A stretch of 64,000 nt of DNA. Origin: Hydractinia symbiolongicarpus. Its lineage: Eukaryota; Cnidaria; Hydrozoa; Anthoathecata; Hydractiniidae. The position numbers and the translations under genes were made by a program. Every line of letters begins with the position of its first letter. The first letter of the stretch is position 1. The notes below the pieces were generated by a model, which saw only the letters and a program-made list of their open reading frames with translations, made no database searches and was not told where the DNA came from. The DNA is taken from positions 5,219,001 through 5,283,000 of the forward strand of contig NC_079888.1 of the NCBI RefSeq assembly GCF_029227915.1, read 5' to 3'. Shown here piece by piece: positions 23,570-36,300 of the stretch.

Positions 23570-23709
23570 CTTGTAAAAAAGGTGAAAGGACTCCTGGGGA
23601 AGAGGTTGACATTGACGCGGTTTCGGCCGACAGGCAGCTCCTTTGTCGTGGCTTTGGAGCGAAGGAGCTCCCACATGTAATAAAAGAATTCTTGACAGGC
23701 AAACTATGA
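23570..23709 (+). CDS. Orphan candidate 3'-terminal exon
   Basis: After a strong acceptor (CTTTTTTTAG, ends 23569), in phase 2, 45 codons run to TGA at 23707-23709: C-K-K-G-E-R-T-P-G-E-E-V, then D-R-Q-L-L-C-R-G-F-G and E-L-P-H-V-I-K-E-F-L. The composition is protein-like and richer in GC than its flanks. I could not find matching upstream exons or name a family. It may be the end of a gene whose other exons I missed, or a captured fragment. Confidence 0.3.
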
Positions 23710-23909
23710 AATTGATAAGGCTATTTTATGAGCTGTTTTGTGATTCTCGTTCCCAGGGCTTGCTAGGTATTTTATTTTTAGACGGAACCTGAAGCTTTTG
23801 TAACTACTATTAATCATCAATTTTGCACAATCTAAAACAATCGACACGAAAGTGTAAACAAAGTATTTGGCTTCAGTTCCGCATAAAAAACTGATTTTCA
23901 CAGTAGCGA

Positions 23910-24003
23910 CAACCTCGTTCCCAGGCCCATTTTTCTCTTGCTGACAATCTCGCGCCGTCTCGGATATCAAAAAAGCGAAAAATTGCCCTGGGAACGAGGT
24001 TGG
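23910..24003. mobile_element. 94-base MITE with a 9-base target-site duplication (Mutator-like?)
   Basis: Terminal inverted arms CAACCTCGTTCCCAGG (from 23910) and CCTGGGAACGAGGTTG (to 24002) bracket about 60 bases. The element is flanked by the direct repeat CAGTAGCGA at 23901-23909 and 24004-24012. A 9-base duplication is the Mutator (MULE) length. A lone end of the same kind (TTCTCGTTCCCAGGGC) lies near 23745, and a degenerate one (GCCCTGGGAATGACATAGG) near 25838. Confidence 0.8.
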
Positions 24004-24786
24004 CAGTAGCGAGTGCTATGATTATAATAAAAAATACCCATCGCTGGCACGCTAGTATCAATATTAGCTTTCTACTTATTCTCTATTGACCGGAGCCTTC
24101 CCAAATGTTTGTATTGACACACGCTAAGCTTACAACAACTCAAGAAACTATTAACTAGCAACTGGTCGTTTTCATATCAACTTTTTTATTTCTCGAAAAA
24201 TGAGTTTCCTATAAATACATCTTTTAAGACTTTTTAGTAAAATAACTACAAATCACAGCTCCAAATCAACATTGTGTTAATCATACACAAAATCCTAAAA
24301 ATGAGGTTGTGATCTTTATATAAAGTGCAGGAGCCTTATCACATTGATATCTCAGTCTTTATAACTAACAAAGGTATTTAGTTTACTTTTAAATTTGCTA
24401 AAATTAATTTAGTTTTAATTCTGTTTCGAGCGATAGTAATTGTTTAGATAACGAAGGTACTAAGCGAGACAATCATACAACCTCCTCCCCAGGACTTGTT
24501 GGGCTCTTTAGGCTTTTAGGCCCGTCCAAATATAAGAAGCCTAACAGGTTGAGGTTGGCTATCATACATATAGTGGAAGTAGGTTGACCTATGTGACAGT
24601 GAAAAAATAAAACTGTACTAGAAAGACCTATGTGTAGAGATATGGTAACAAGGTTGTGTAATTAGATACATTAAAATGTGACATTCTGCAGGCAAACTCG
24701 CCAAGGCTTATTCCGTGACTATCTACCAAAAGTGCGATTGCTTGCAGCTACAAAAAAACTTTATCGTGTTTAGACAATCAATACTT

Positions 24787-24846
24787 TTGTGACATTTCCC
24801 AGAATTCATGTCAGCTCATCATGTGCCCGTCACAATGGACAGTGTC
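24787..24846 (-). repeat. Right copy of the 60-base long-range inverted repeat
   Basis: Inverse of 20881-20940 with about five differences in 60 bases; the copies are 3.85 kb apart. Confidence 0.8.
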
Positions 24847-25136
24847 ATAATACACGATCTCATACGCATTACGTGTGGTGGTTAACATGAGTACAATTGA
24901 AAGGAGGGACGTGACATACTATGATCATTTCTCACGTGTTTTATGTTCACTCATCCAAATAGATCTTAAAATGCCGTAAACTTGCCAAAACGTAAAACAT
25001 GAATATATTTGTTTAAAATATTTAAGTCTTTCAGAATATGCACGCAAGAAAAGTTATGTATTATTTATAAGTGGTTATAAATAAATTCACTTCGTTCAAT
25101 CGTTTATAACTTTTTTTATTCTCTATTTTTTTTTAG

Positions 25137-25226
25137 TTGGGTCATTGTTTAGCAGCAGCACAGCAAGCTGCGTTACAAAATACAAATAAAAACAAACCGT
25201 CTGATAATTTCGTCAATAATTATTGA
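25137..25226 (+). CDS. Orphan candidate 3'-terminal exon
   Basis: A strong acceptor (TTTTTTTTAG) is followed in phase 0 by L-G-H-C-L-A-A-A-Q-Q-A-A-L-Q and, after an N/K-rich stretch, S-D-N-F-V-N-N-Y with TGA at 25224-25226. The family is not recognised and the partner exons are not found. It may belong to the same unplaced gene as 23570-23709 or 25597-25656, as alternative ends. Confidence 0.25.
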   Translation: MGHCLAAAQQAALQNTNKNKPSDNFVNNY

Positions 25227-25252
25227 ACACAGAAAAGTAATAACAGGGGCGG

Positions 25253-25400
25253 CGCCACAATTTTCAAAGTGGGGGGGGGGGTGGGCTTAGACATAGTGGT
25301 AGATTTTTAGATTTTGGTGACAATCAACGAGCGAAGCGAGTTGCCGAAACAGCTGGGTTCCAGGGGCGAAGGCCCTGGAACCAACGCATATTTAGAGTCC
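25253..25400. repeat. GC-rich repeat fragment with a perfect hairpin
   Basis: A patch far richer in GC than its surroundings, with AGGGGCGGCGCC, a G-run, GAGCGAAGCGAG and a perfect 10-base hairpin (GGTTCCAGGG at 25356-25365, CCCTGGAACC at 25373-25382). It looks like a piece of a dispersed mobile element; the class is unknown. Confidence 0.45.
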
Positions 25401-25596
25401 TAAAACACGTAAAACGGCTATATTTAGCGAGATAACCTGCAGATTCTCTGGTTGGATAACATCAATTTTCATGCAGTGATAGAGACACTTATTGGCAGAA
25501 AATAAAAAAATTATTACTTAGCAAAAAAATACGTACTAACAATTTAATTATTTTGAGTCAAGATGACTAAATTGTGTCATATTGACATTTTTTTAG

Positions 25597-25656
25597 AAAC
25601 AACGACTAATTGCTCAGAACGAACGCACGACCAGTTTAGAGGATAAGTCCGAGTAA
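25597..25656 (+). CDS. Orphan candidate 3'-terminal exon (short)
   Basis: Acceptor TTTTTTTAG, then K-Q-R-L-I-A-Q-N-E-R-T-T-S-L-E-D-K-S-E and TAA. It is charged and protein-like but only 19 codons. The family is unknown. Confidence 0.2.
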   Translation, partial: KQRLIAQNERTTSLEDKSE

Positions 25657-26683
25657 CTATTTATAAATATCGTGTCTTCTTTATTTTGGAACAATTTTAA
25701 TAAAAATATTTACAGCAACAACAAAAGATTTTCATGTGACGATATATTTGAATGATATTTTGTATTACAAAATAGAAAACTATACTTAGTTAGTGCAAGC
25801 TACAGCTATGTGCGCCATATTGAAGCAAAAAAAGAAGCCCTGGGAATGACATAGGAAACAAATACTTTATCGCTTCTTTTAAATGATGTAACGATTGATG
25901 ACAAGAATGCTTTAATAGATCCCAGGATTTTTTTAAACTTTTTGACACAGGGTCGGTGCGAGGTTACATGAAACTAAGCTAAAATATGAAGATGGAGATA
26001 ATATGCACGGGGTGGTCTCTCAGTTTTTAAAAAAAAATTCCAAGAGGTTTCAAGGAGTGACCTCCTTCTAGGTGTTAATTAGTTCGACAAAAAAAATTTT
26101 AACGAGAGAAAGAAAACTGAAAACAGCTTCCGTATGATTTAAAAAAAAATAACAAAAAATAGATTCAAATTCCCCCCTTTTAAAACAACCAAGAAGTTTT
26201 TTAAGCAGTATTCTGGGAGTTTTCAGGGGTAGTATGTGTTAAAAAGTTTCAAGAAGGTTTGAGACACTGGAAAATTCTGTCACATATTAGAATAGCATCA
26301 CGTGTTTACACGTAGTATCATGTATTTAAGCGAATGACCGCCACTAATCGATATTGAGGGTAAGAAATCAATGAATGCCTTTTATAAATAAGGACGCCCA
26401 AGCTTGATGTATTTAGCACCCATTTTAATAAAACGACATCTGCGTTATCTTACAACCACAAACTGGTGCTTTTAAATATTTTATCGGTACCAATATATCA
26501 GTAAAAAGTTATCTGTCAAATTTACAAAAATACAACGCTTTACATAAAAAATCTTTTAATCAACAAATAAATAAGCTAAAAATCATACCACAAAATCAAT
26601 AAATCAATACTTACAAAGTATGTACATTGTGTAAAAAGGTCATACGTGAAAACCACTCACGATGATACTTACGTGCATACCTT
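25657..26683. other. Convergent non-coding interval
   Basis: No exon seen. Its right end is presumably the 3' UTR of the large minus-strand gene, which ends at 26684. Confidence 0.45.
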
Positions 26684-29600
26684 CTAACCATCTTCGTTGC
26701 CGCTGGCTTCTCCACCTGCCGACGGCGGCATGTTGCTGGTTCGACGAAGTTTCTTTGCTTTTTGACGTTCTTTTAAAATCTGCGCTTTTGTTTTTGCGTC
26801 GAGTTTTCCACGCGACTGAGAAGTATCTTTCAGATCTTCATCTTCTTTCTCTTTTTTTATTTCTTCTTCTTCTTCCTGCGTAAGTTCCTGAAAAAATGTT
26901 AAAATACCAACAATATGTAGTTGTTTTGTTTACTGTAATTGACGGAGTAATAAACTAACAATGTTATATCAAAATTTTCAGCATATTGAAACCTTGCGCG
27001 GTTTGTTTATTCAGGTGCCATCTCCACGTTTTTTTATTGTTGTTTATTTTGAGAAAAGAGGCTACCTTTGGCAGTTGTGGTGGGTGTTATTATAGAATTT
27101 TTATGAGCTGTACAGTAGGACTTTACACCATATAGCGGACAGCTTCTTATAACGAACACATCTTACAAAAATTAATGAGAATCTGGTCACACTTTTTTAA
27201 AAAAATTCTGCTTAGCTTCCAGTTGTTTAAAAGATACAAGACTTGAAAACTAGAACAGATGTAAAACAGAAGCAAACTTGATTATTATATTTAGAGACCA
27301 AGTGTTCCATGAGACACGCCAACGCCACACATCTATAGCATAGAATTTCTGGTTTATGACGTTGCAACTTCCCTCCCTCACTTAACCTCTTTACAGGGCA
27401 CACTTCTTTGTCCTGACGCTGTCCACTAAGGAGATGGAGGAATTCAAAATTGTTTGTTATGTGCAAGTTTCTGTTATACACAGCATGGACACTTAGTACA
27501 AGTTTAATTAAGTACGTTTTAAATTTTTAAAATATGTTGAAGTAAAACCAGTCGATAGCCAGTAAATAAATCCACGGGTTTGTTTCTTCTTTACATGCCG
27601 AATTTTGTGTGTCTGTGGCAAAATTATAAAATCGCGCTGAGTCAGGCAACGGTTGTTATTAACATAGAGACGCTGCATAATTTATCATTAGCACAGCTGG
27701 GTTAACAAACTTTATAACGGTTTTAAATTGCAGTACCTTGCAAAACTTTATTATTTATCATTAAAAGTAAACAAATATTTTTTATTGCTTTAGTGAGGCC
27801 AGTACTGACGTTGTAGAGCGAAAAGAAGAGCAAAAGAATTTACCGTGGTCACACTCTGAACTCCACCTTCTTTGAATTTCTTCTCCATTTCTTTCGCAAT
27901 ACGTTGCATTTTTTCGTCTTCGGTCAGACCATCCGGTTGGTCTTGCGCCATATTTGCAAAACTTTTCTTACTTCGATTGACTGTAGGATCTTTCATCGTC
28001 ATCGTCCGCTCGTGTTTGATGCGATTGACACGTTCACGAATTTGACCAATCTGTCGGTCTCTCTCTCCCTAACGAAGAAAAAATATTACACATATCGATA
28101 AGTCGGCTAAGCAGATTCCGAAAAACCTGCATACTTCTGTATACCGTATGACCGGTATGTCTTATCGATGACAAATTGGCTAAAATTACCAAGATTTTGA
28201 TGAAGAGGGCTAAAAATTGACAACATTTTGGCGAATTTAGGTTATTTGCTGTTAACAAATTCTTCCCAAATCAGTTTTAAAATTTTATAGTTGCTAACAA
28301 AATTTTAGTAATTCAGATCAAAAGTGAACGTAGTACCGCCAACAAATTCCTTTGTCCCCCAGCGCTTTTTTATCTACCGAAAACTTACTACTATCACTAC
28401 GTTTTTAGAAGTTCGACATACGGATCGCAAACAGTTTAAGCATCAGTTTAAATTTATGAATACCGATCTTAATAATTCCGAAATCAGAACCTGGTAATGT
28501 TGATCCACTTAATCCAATACAATAGAGGGGGTACAAAATAAAAATGGCTACCTTCTTACGATCCTCAACGATAGTTTTTTGTCTTTCACCTAAGCCCAAC
28601 ACTGCAGCAGCTTCTTCTTCACGAGCGTCCATCTTACGCCTTCTCTTCTCTCGAAGTTCTCGAACCTAATTGAGAAAATAAAATAAGATTGACACAAAGC
28701 TCAAGTAATATTTTTGGACTTGCAAGTTGTACTTCACAGTGACCGTGTCATAAAAAGTTCGCTTGCAAGAGAACTGTTTATTAGCGCTTTAAAAAATATG
28801 GGAGTGGCACACCCCTTTAACAGCGAATATTTTAGCCATGGTAAAACTCGGTTTCCCGGAGTTTTAGTTTAAAATGATGCAACTCTGTTTTCTCCTTTAT
28901 TTACTGCTCCTCAAGTTATTTTTATGTAATATTGCGGACATAAATTTTAAAACAAACACTAGATGTTTCAGTAAAATATGATAGCATAAAGGTCTGCGCT
29001 TTGAAAAATTAAAAAGGCTGGCGAGACAAAATCTTTAACGTGGGCTTTTCATTGAGCAAACATCCAAGCATACTGTGACATGAGACGTGAAACAACTGCA
29101 GCTTAATCAAGAACCGGTGAAGAAAAAACATACCCGTTCTTCTTGTCTAGTCTTCTCTCTTCCAATCTTCACAGCAAGCGAGGTCTGTTCCCGCATCAAC
29201 ATGTTAATCATTTTCTGTTTCTGATTATCTGTGATCTCCGCTGCTTGCTCAACAACCGTCTTCTCACGACGCATACCGCCTCCTGGCAGGGGCGGCATGG
29301 GTTTCTTTTTCTTCACTTCGGGCGCTTTATCAGTGGGCGTTGTTTGCGCGGTATCGTCGCTTGAAGCTACAACACAAGGTATATTGTATTTCATTTCAAA
29401 CGGAAATAAAACATTAAAAAGAGGTGGCATGTTTTGATGTTTGTCATGTCGTACATCTTTGTATTCTAAGAACATTATATACAAGGACATTTAAAAACCA
29501 AGGGAAAAAAAATTTACACAAGAAAAGATTGCGGAATTGTAGATTGCGAATTCATGGTCAAAAAAAATCGTAAGTTTCGGAAGTAAAGATTGCGAATTGG

Positions 29601-30214
29601 TGATACAATCATAAATGGCGGAATGAAAGATTTCAAATCTGTTATTTTCAAAAATTGCGGAAGAAACGATTATGGAATTAAAGATTGCGAATTTATGGTC
29701 AAAAAAATCGAAAATTGCGGAAGTAAAGATTCACAAACATGAGGAGTATTCTCTCTCGTTATCTCGACATTTAGATAAAATAACTTTTCGTTCCGAGCTG
29801 CCGAAATAATGCTAACTCTAAGTTTTTGTTCGCTTTGCTCAGTACCTTAGGTTAAATACACCAACAAACATATCTAATTGCTGAGTCAGCACTGTGATTA
29901 AAAATGTCTTTCTTAAAATCAGGCTAGTGTTTCTGTTTAATGAACGGTTAGCACTTTCCAGTATGGGTACAAGAGCCGTATATAGAATATAAAAAGTTTC
30001 GCTAAGTACGAAGTTACAATACAAATACCATATACCTGTTTCTTCACGTTTATCTTCTTCTTTTTCTTCGCTTTCTTTTCTCGCTTGTTCAGCTTTTTCC
30101 TCCTGTTTCTTCTTTTCCGCCTCCATTTCAAGCCGTTCTTTTTCAGCGGCTTCTTCTTGACGTCGTTTTCGATCTTCCCGACGCCGACGCAGTCGCTCTT
30201 CCAACTGAAATTAA

Positions 30215-30300
<86 letters not shown>

Positions 30301-33300
30301 TAATTATTTACCCAAGATAGCCTCTTAAGTTTATATAGGAACTGTTATCAATGAGGATCCTGCGAAGGGGATCCTAGTGCATTTAAAACTCCCATTTGAG
30401 CTACGGAAGGCGTGCAAGCACAACAACCGCTCAACTAGACAACTACCTAAGATATCGATCCTATTTTCATGCTGAACGTTAAGCAGAAAGGATCGATTCA
30501 CACTTTTATAGTCTCTGGCATGACTCGCTTGGGGTTTGAACCCAAGACCATCCACACTGAAGACGAACGCTCTACCACACGGTCACGACCTGTACTTACA
30601 AATTTGTACAATACTTAAACGCAACAAAAATAATTTTCACCGCGCAATTTGTCATAGCAAACCAAAATAACATCAGCAAGATCATGTTCAAAGGGATGCG
30701 AATCGACTCAAGTCTTTCTGCATTTGTCTATCCGAGCATAGTGTTAAAAAATACCCTACTATTAAAGTGACATTAAAGTGACAATAGAGCAGCTAAAAGC
30801 AGCAATCAAATACAATCAACGAAAAATCAGTACTGTAGAAAGAGCAACGAAATATCCTAATTTCTCTTTGAGTTAAAATAAAATAGCCTTCTAGCGTGGG
30901 TGGTTAATAGCCAGCAGAAGAAATGTTTCGTACCGAATCTTTTTGTGCGCCCTGTAACGCCATGGTTTTTTCTCGCATCATTTCCGTCCTCTTGTGGGCG
31001 TTAACTATCATAGCCGACGCTAGATCGTTTTCGTATAATTTGTCGTCGCGTTTTCGACGTTTTTCTGCAAGTCGTTGCAGTGCGATTTCTTTTTGTCGGG
31101 AAAGTTGATCTTGTATGGCCTGAAATCAAAAATGTGCGTTACAGTGCAGCGAGTAACACTTTTGATGGACATCTTGGACATTTTGTAAGCAGTCATTATT
31201 TACAAGACGCATAACTAATCTTTTTATTTGATAACATGACGAAAAAAAAACAAAAAAACAAACAAGGATTCCCTTAGAAGTCACAAGAAGCCTTCTTACC
31301 GATCGCTTGGCATTTTCCTGTCGTTGAAGTTCTTCCATGAAACTGGCGATTTCATCTTCACTCATTGAGGAAAGTTGTTTCTGTTTTTCTTCTTCAATTT
31401 CTTTTTCAAGTTTAGCTAGCTGTTCTTCTGCTTCTTGTTGGAGTTTTTGTTCCTCTTCTTTCAATTCGTTTTCTTGTGCTTTACTGTCCGACTAGATTAA
31501 AAAGATTGGTTTAACTTGAGCTTGATATAAAATGCAGCCAAAAACCTTTCTGCGCAGTACAACACGAACAGACGTTTTTTAAGGAAAGTGATTTATAGTA
31601 ATACTGTCAGTGCGTTTTCACGTATCCTAAATGTAAATTCTATGAAGAGGAAGTTAAATGTTTCTTTTGTTACTAGGCGATGAAAGGGTTTTATCAACAA
31701 AAAAAGCAAATAGCTGAAGTTATTTTTTCCCATTTATTTAAGGACCAAATATTAGCCACCATTTACCTTCCCACTCGTTGTTCTGTCGCCGAACACAACC
31801 AATGCTGTGTTATCCATCCATCCGGCTCGACGTGATTTCCGCTGTTCGAGCTTCAAACGTTCGGCTATTTCGCGGTCCTAAACATAAAAGAGATATACAT
31901 CTAAAAACACTGATGATAAACTACATGGCTAAACAAACTATAGATTTGACTGCAGGGGAAAATTTACTGGTTTGGAAGATAGTTGTTCTACGAACTATCT
32001 ACAAAACTATACTACAAAAGTTTGTGTACGTCGTTACCGAATCAGAGGCGATTGCTCCTATTAAATAAAAACATGCGTTCACTTGTTATTAATGAGCAAG
32101 ACAACGTTACAGAGGTAATGAGCGAGACATGCTTAACGGAGGGGTTAGGTTGAGTGAGTCGATGACGCACACTTGAACAGGTCCGCACACTGTTTAAGAT
32201 GATAGCTCGGCTTGCAACTTACTTTATAAAAGATTAAGCGAGACAAATTTACAACTCAGTGAGACATACTTACAGACTGGGTAAGAGCTTGCATTAATGC
32301 GTTATTTTCCTGCGTTTGTTTTTCTTGCAGATCAGCCATTAACAATACTGTAGCGTCATCCTTTAGATTTTCTTGAGAAGTGTCTGTGGGTAGTGCCTTC
32401 ATTTTACCTGCCAGGGCCAACGTTAATCCATATTTTAGTATTTTCTGATGTGCAGTGCGGCCATCTCCCACGTTTGTATTAAAAACTTCTTTCTCTTCCT
32501 GAACGAGTACAAATATGTTACACGTACTGAGAAAATAAATGCGGTTGTTTGGAATTGTAGCTGAAGATAGCTAAAAATATATCACCTTGTTCATTGTATG
32601 CTCAGGTGGTTGTGAATTTAGAAATCTTCTCGATTGTTCTTTAGACTTGTTTCTTGAGATGGAAATCAAACTCAGTTTCTCTCGTCTATCATCGTCAGAC
32701 ATATTCAGGCCAGCTTCGAGAGCGTTTGTCTCGATGTCTCCAACCATGGCAAGAAGAGTCTGGCAAAAAAGAGAAAAAATATAAGACAACAGTTTGAGTT
32801 CAAAATACGGTTGGTTAATACTTACACGAATTTTCTGAACAAAATATCGTGACTAAGTATTTTGCAATTTTGAAGTCAAATTAAGACAAATTCTCGCGCT
32901 GCAGTTTCGTGACAACAAGGCGTCTTTACCTCTTGCTCATTGGCATGTTTCTTTTCCATTTCATTAAGAACAGAGTCGTGAAGCGCAACAGTTCCTTCCC
33001 GTTGCATCTGTTCAACAGCAACCAAATCTTCATTCTGGTCCGTCTTTTCTTCGTCCATGAGTTTTTCTTTTTCGCTCTTCTTCTCATTCCTCTTCTTTTT
33101 CATGGCTTCAATTCTTTCTCTGGCGAGCTGTTCTTGACGTGCTCGCTCAGTTTCATAACTATAAGAATAGTAAAAACAAAATCTAATAAATTGTGATTTA
33201 CAACTATGCAGGAGAGTGAGTTTAGTTGTTCTTTTAAAAGTGGAGGAAGAAAACGTTTTTCACAAAGATTATTAGCTTTCGGAGTCAAGATTAACCAAAG

Positions 33301-36300
33301 TTAATCTTGATTATAGTAATCGAACAAAACCGGAATAAAATATCGGATGTTGGTCTTGTTAAAAAAAGAGGTATGAAAACGTGCTCTCCATAAAATTTAC
33401 ACTCACCTCTCCTCCAGCTTTGCTTTATTTTGTTTAGCCAGGTTAAGAACTAAAGCTGCTCCGTCATATTTTTCTTCTCTTTTGATTCGCATTTTTTCTC
33501 TCCGAAGGAGAGCTAAAGCAAGTTGTCGTTCACGTTCGTTCATCTCCTTTGTGTCATTGTTCATCAGCCTCTCCAAAATGGCGTTCTTCTCACTCTCAAA
33601 TTGATCCTAACAAAATAAAATAAAGAACTATGTCCGTTTAAGCACAAGCTTTAAAAAATTATTTTGGACTCGTTTACTTTAATATATATTTCACTCACCT
33701 GTAATTTTTTTAATGCCTCGCTTCCCTTCACCATATCATTTTCTTCATTCTCATCTTCTTTCCGTTCTTCAGCCTCGATTTCGTCCATCGACTTACCTTC
33801 AGCTTTCGCGCGCTTTCTTTTCTCCATGCGGTCTTTCAGTTTGCGTTCTTGCTTAGCACGTGTTTTCCCGACTAATTTCTCCATGCCAGGCAAATCAATC
33901 GAGTCAAGATCACTAGCGAAAGAAAATAACAACTCAGGAAATACTTCACAGATGCAATTTACAGAAAGAGAGTAAGGTTTCATGTCATAAGAACCAGTCA
34001 TAATTTTAAGAATTGATTACTTCTTTGCAGCGACCAGCCAAGTAAACCTTGGCTCCGTTTTGTTTTTTTGTATAAAAATTTGCTTGACTTAAAAAAATAA
34101 AAGAAAAGCTCCTATTGTAGTTACGGCTCAAATGACATAAACAAACTTCTTGCACAGGACGAAATTCTTTCATGCTTACCGTTGAGTTTCTTCGTCACCT
34201 GTGTTCAACTCTTCGTTTGCTTTCATCTTCGCCAAATGTTCTTGTTTCTCCTTCTCAGACATCTCATCCCATGCATCACCGAATTTACTGGAAATAAACA
34301 AATTTAACTAAAACGTATACTCCATGAATTATCTCAAATTCGCAGTACACCTTTTAATTTTAACAAAATGCAGTAATTGTATTATACAGTTAGCTTTCCA
34401 CGAACTCTAACACCGGATAACCCGAACTTCCATTATCTCGAACCATTTTCTTGGGCTCCTTGAACTTTTGTTAATACTTTCTTATAAAAACTCTGGTTAA
34501 CTCGAAAATCGGATAACTCAAACATTCGTCAAGTCAACCCATTTTTTGTCGGAAGTTCGAGTTATCGGGAGTTAACGGTAGTTACACAACTACCATTTGA
34601 GTGTACCAATAGTCATGGTTGCGGCTTATTAAGAATATGCTTTTAAAAAAAGTTAATTTTTAGGATAGAAGATAAGCTAACGATAAATTTAAGGACAGTC
34701 GTCTTAGTCCTAGCTCCAACCGTTCTGTTTCGGGGCTTTTTGTTTCAGGGGCGTTTTGTTTCAAGGGTGTTCTGCTCCAGGGGCATTCTGTTTTATGAGC
34801 GTTCTTTTTCAAGGTTTGCATTAAAATTGTCCCTGGATGCGACAACTATGTTGAACAGCTTTGGAAGTTAATTCTCAAGTGTTTGTAGCCGACATCTTTG
34901 ATAGCAACAAATTATACTTTGGAAGCGTTATCATCCTTAGTATGAAATTGAACATATTGAGGGCGGAGATCCAAACGTTGTGAGTTGTGGCGAAGAACAC
35001 CCGTAATGGAAACCGACCTCTATCTCTTTAATAATAGCCGTCGTCTGTCTGTCTCTGCGCAGAAACCCAGCTACGGAAACACATCAAATGCTATATATTC
35101 TTATCCACTTTGTTGCGGTTAAATTCAAAGGACATGCGAACCCGTGGGTTTTTTCTTTTTTTAATTAAATAGACGACTGGTCTATTTAATAATAGCCGTA
35201 TTCAATGTGTTCAAAATGGTTGCGCATAGCTTCATTCCGGGTACCCCGCAGAGTTGATAATTTGCTGACGGTTGACGCCGAAAATTTTTCACGGGTTTAC
35301 GACAAAATGGTACTGAAAGTAGGGAGGCGCACGCAATGCGGTACAAATTGATATAAAAATGTGTATTCTAAACTGTATGTTACTCACGCTTTAAGTGCTT
35401 CCAGGAAAATCTTCTCTTTTAAAGCGTCATATTTTTCTTTTAACGCATCTACCAATTCATCTTCTCCTTCATCCGCTGACGTCAGCATTTTAACACCTAA
35501 CAAAGCCACGGCAACATTGTCATTCCATTTTGACTGGCGCGCCAATTGTTGGATTTTCACAAGTTGTTTTAACGTTTGCGCATTCTAAATATGTAAAAAT
35601 GACAATTTAATACTTGCACTTTTTCAGATCTTTTCTTTTTTCTTTCGTGGCATGCTTGTCTATTATTATCCAGGGTTTGAACCCACACCCTTTGTACTGG
35701 AAGCGAGCGCTCTACAACAAGGCTACGAGTCAGTCATGGGATGCTAAAGCCTTTTACTACTAATACTGTATCTAATTATGGTCTTCAGTAGTTCTAAACC
35801 CGCTGGGTGACTAAACAGGGGTTCTAATAAATTAGTTTTGCAGCAAATTATAGAACTCTTGTAAATTTCTTTACAAGAGTTCCATACAGCAAAACCAAAA
35901 GAAATTGGCCTCAATAAACACAGGTGTATTACGGGGTAAAATAAAAACGAGGAACACAAGAGGTGAAATACAAAAAAGAGAGAAGCTTTGGGGTACAATT
36001 GAGAACACTGAAAGACACAATCTAAAATCCATTATGAATAAGACAAATAGGTTGTTTTCAGTAAAGCAATAAAAGTTTAATATTTAGAAAGCTTTAATAT
36101 TTAGTTATTTCCACGTACCTTATCCGCAAGATCTTTCATCATAAGTTCTGCTTCTTTATCCTGGCTATCTTGCAAGTCAGCAAGCAACTTTACTTCAACG
36201 TCTTCGTCTTCCAACTCTCCCTTCAACTCTTCAATCTTAAACGCAACCGCCTCTTGGAATATTTCAAATTGCTCGTCAGGATTATCATTGCTTTCTCTCC

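Larger units (their letters stand above)
26684..31491 (-). other. Large gene: C-terminal tail and partial sixth block (exons 36-42)
   Basis: Residues 2324-2763. Exons 36-38 are a continuous charged coiled coil (for example E-E-E-K-Q-K-Q-L-S-S-M-S-E-D-E and R-R-R-R-E-D-R-K-R-R-Q-E-E). Exon 39 has a proline/glycine linker, K-K-K-K-P-M-P-P-L-P-G-G-G. Exon 40 then repeats the block signature as A-A-A-V-L-G-L-G-E-R-Q-K, followed by G-E-R-D-R-Q, so part of a sixth block survives. The last exon is basic, ending in P-P-S-A-G-G-E-A-S-G-N-E-D-G. Confidence 0.75.
31767..35446 (-). other. Large gene: repeat block V (exons 28b-35)
   Basis: Residues about 1884-2323. It opens with A-L-K-E-K-Y-D-A-L-K-E-K-I and W-D-E-M-S-E-K-E-K-Q, passes through F-E-S-E-K-N-A-I-L-E-R-L, N-E-R-E-R-Q-L-A-L-A-L-L-R-R-E, A-A-L-V-L-N-L-A-K-Q-N-K and R-A-R-Q-E-Q-L-A-R-E-R, and closes with V-L-L-M-A-D-L-Q-E-K-Q and M-D-N-T-A-L-V-V-F-G. 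The module order is that of blocks II-IV. A cryptic GTAAGT lies inside exon 30 near 33796. Confidence 0.8.

Noticed and set aside
30085-30303. Open frame ending in poly-tyrosine
   Set aside because: It is the TTA microsatellite plus antisense of a coding exon.
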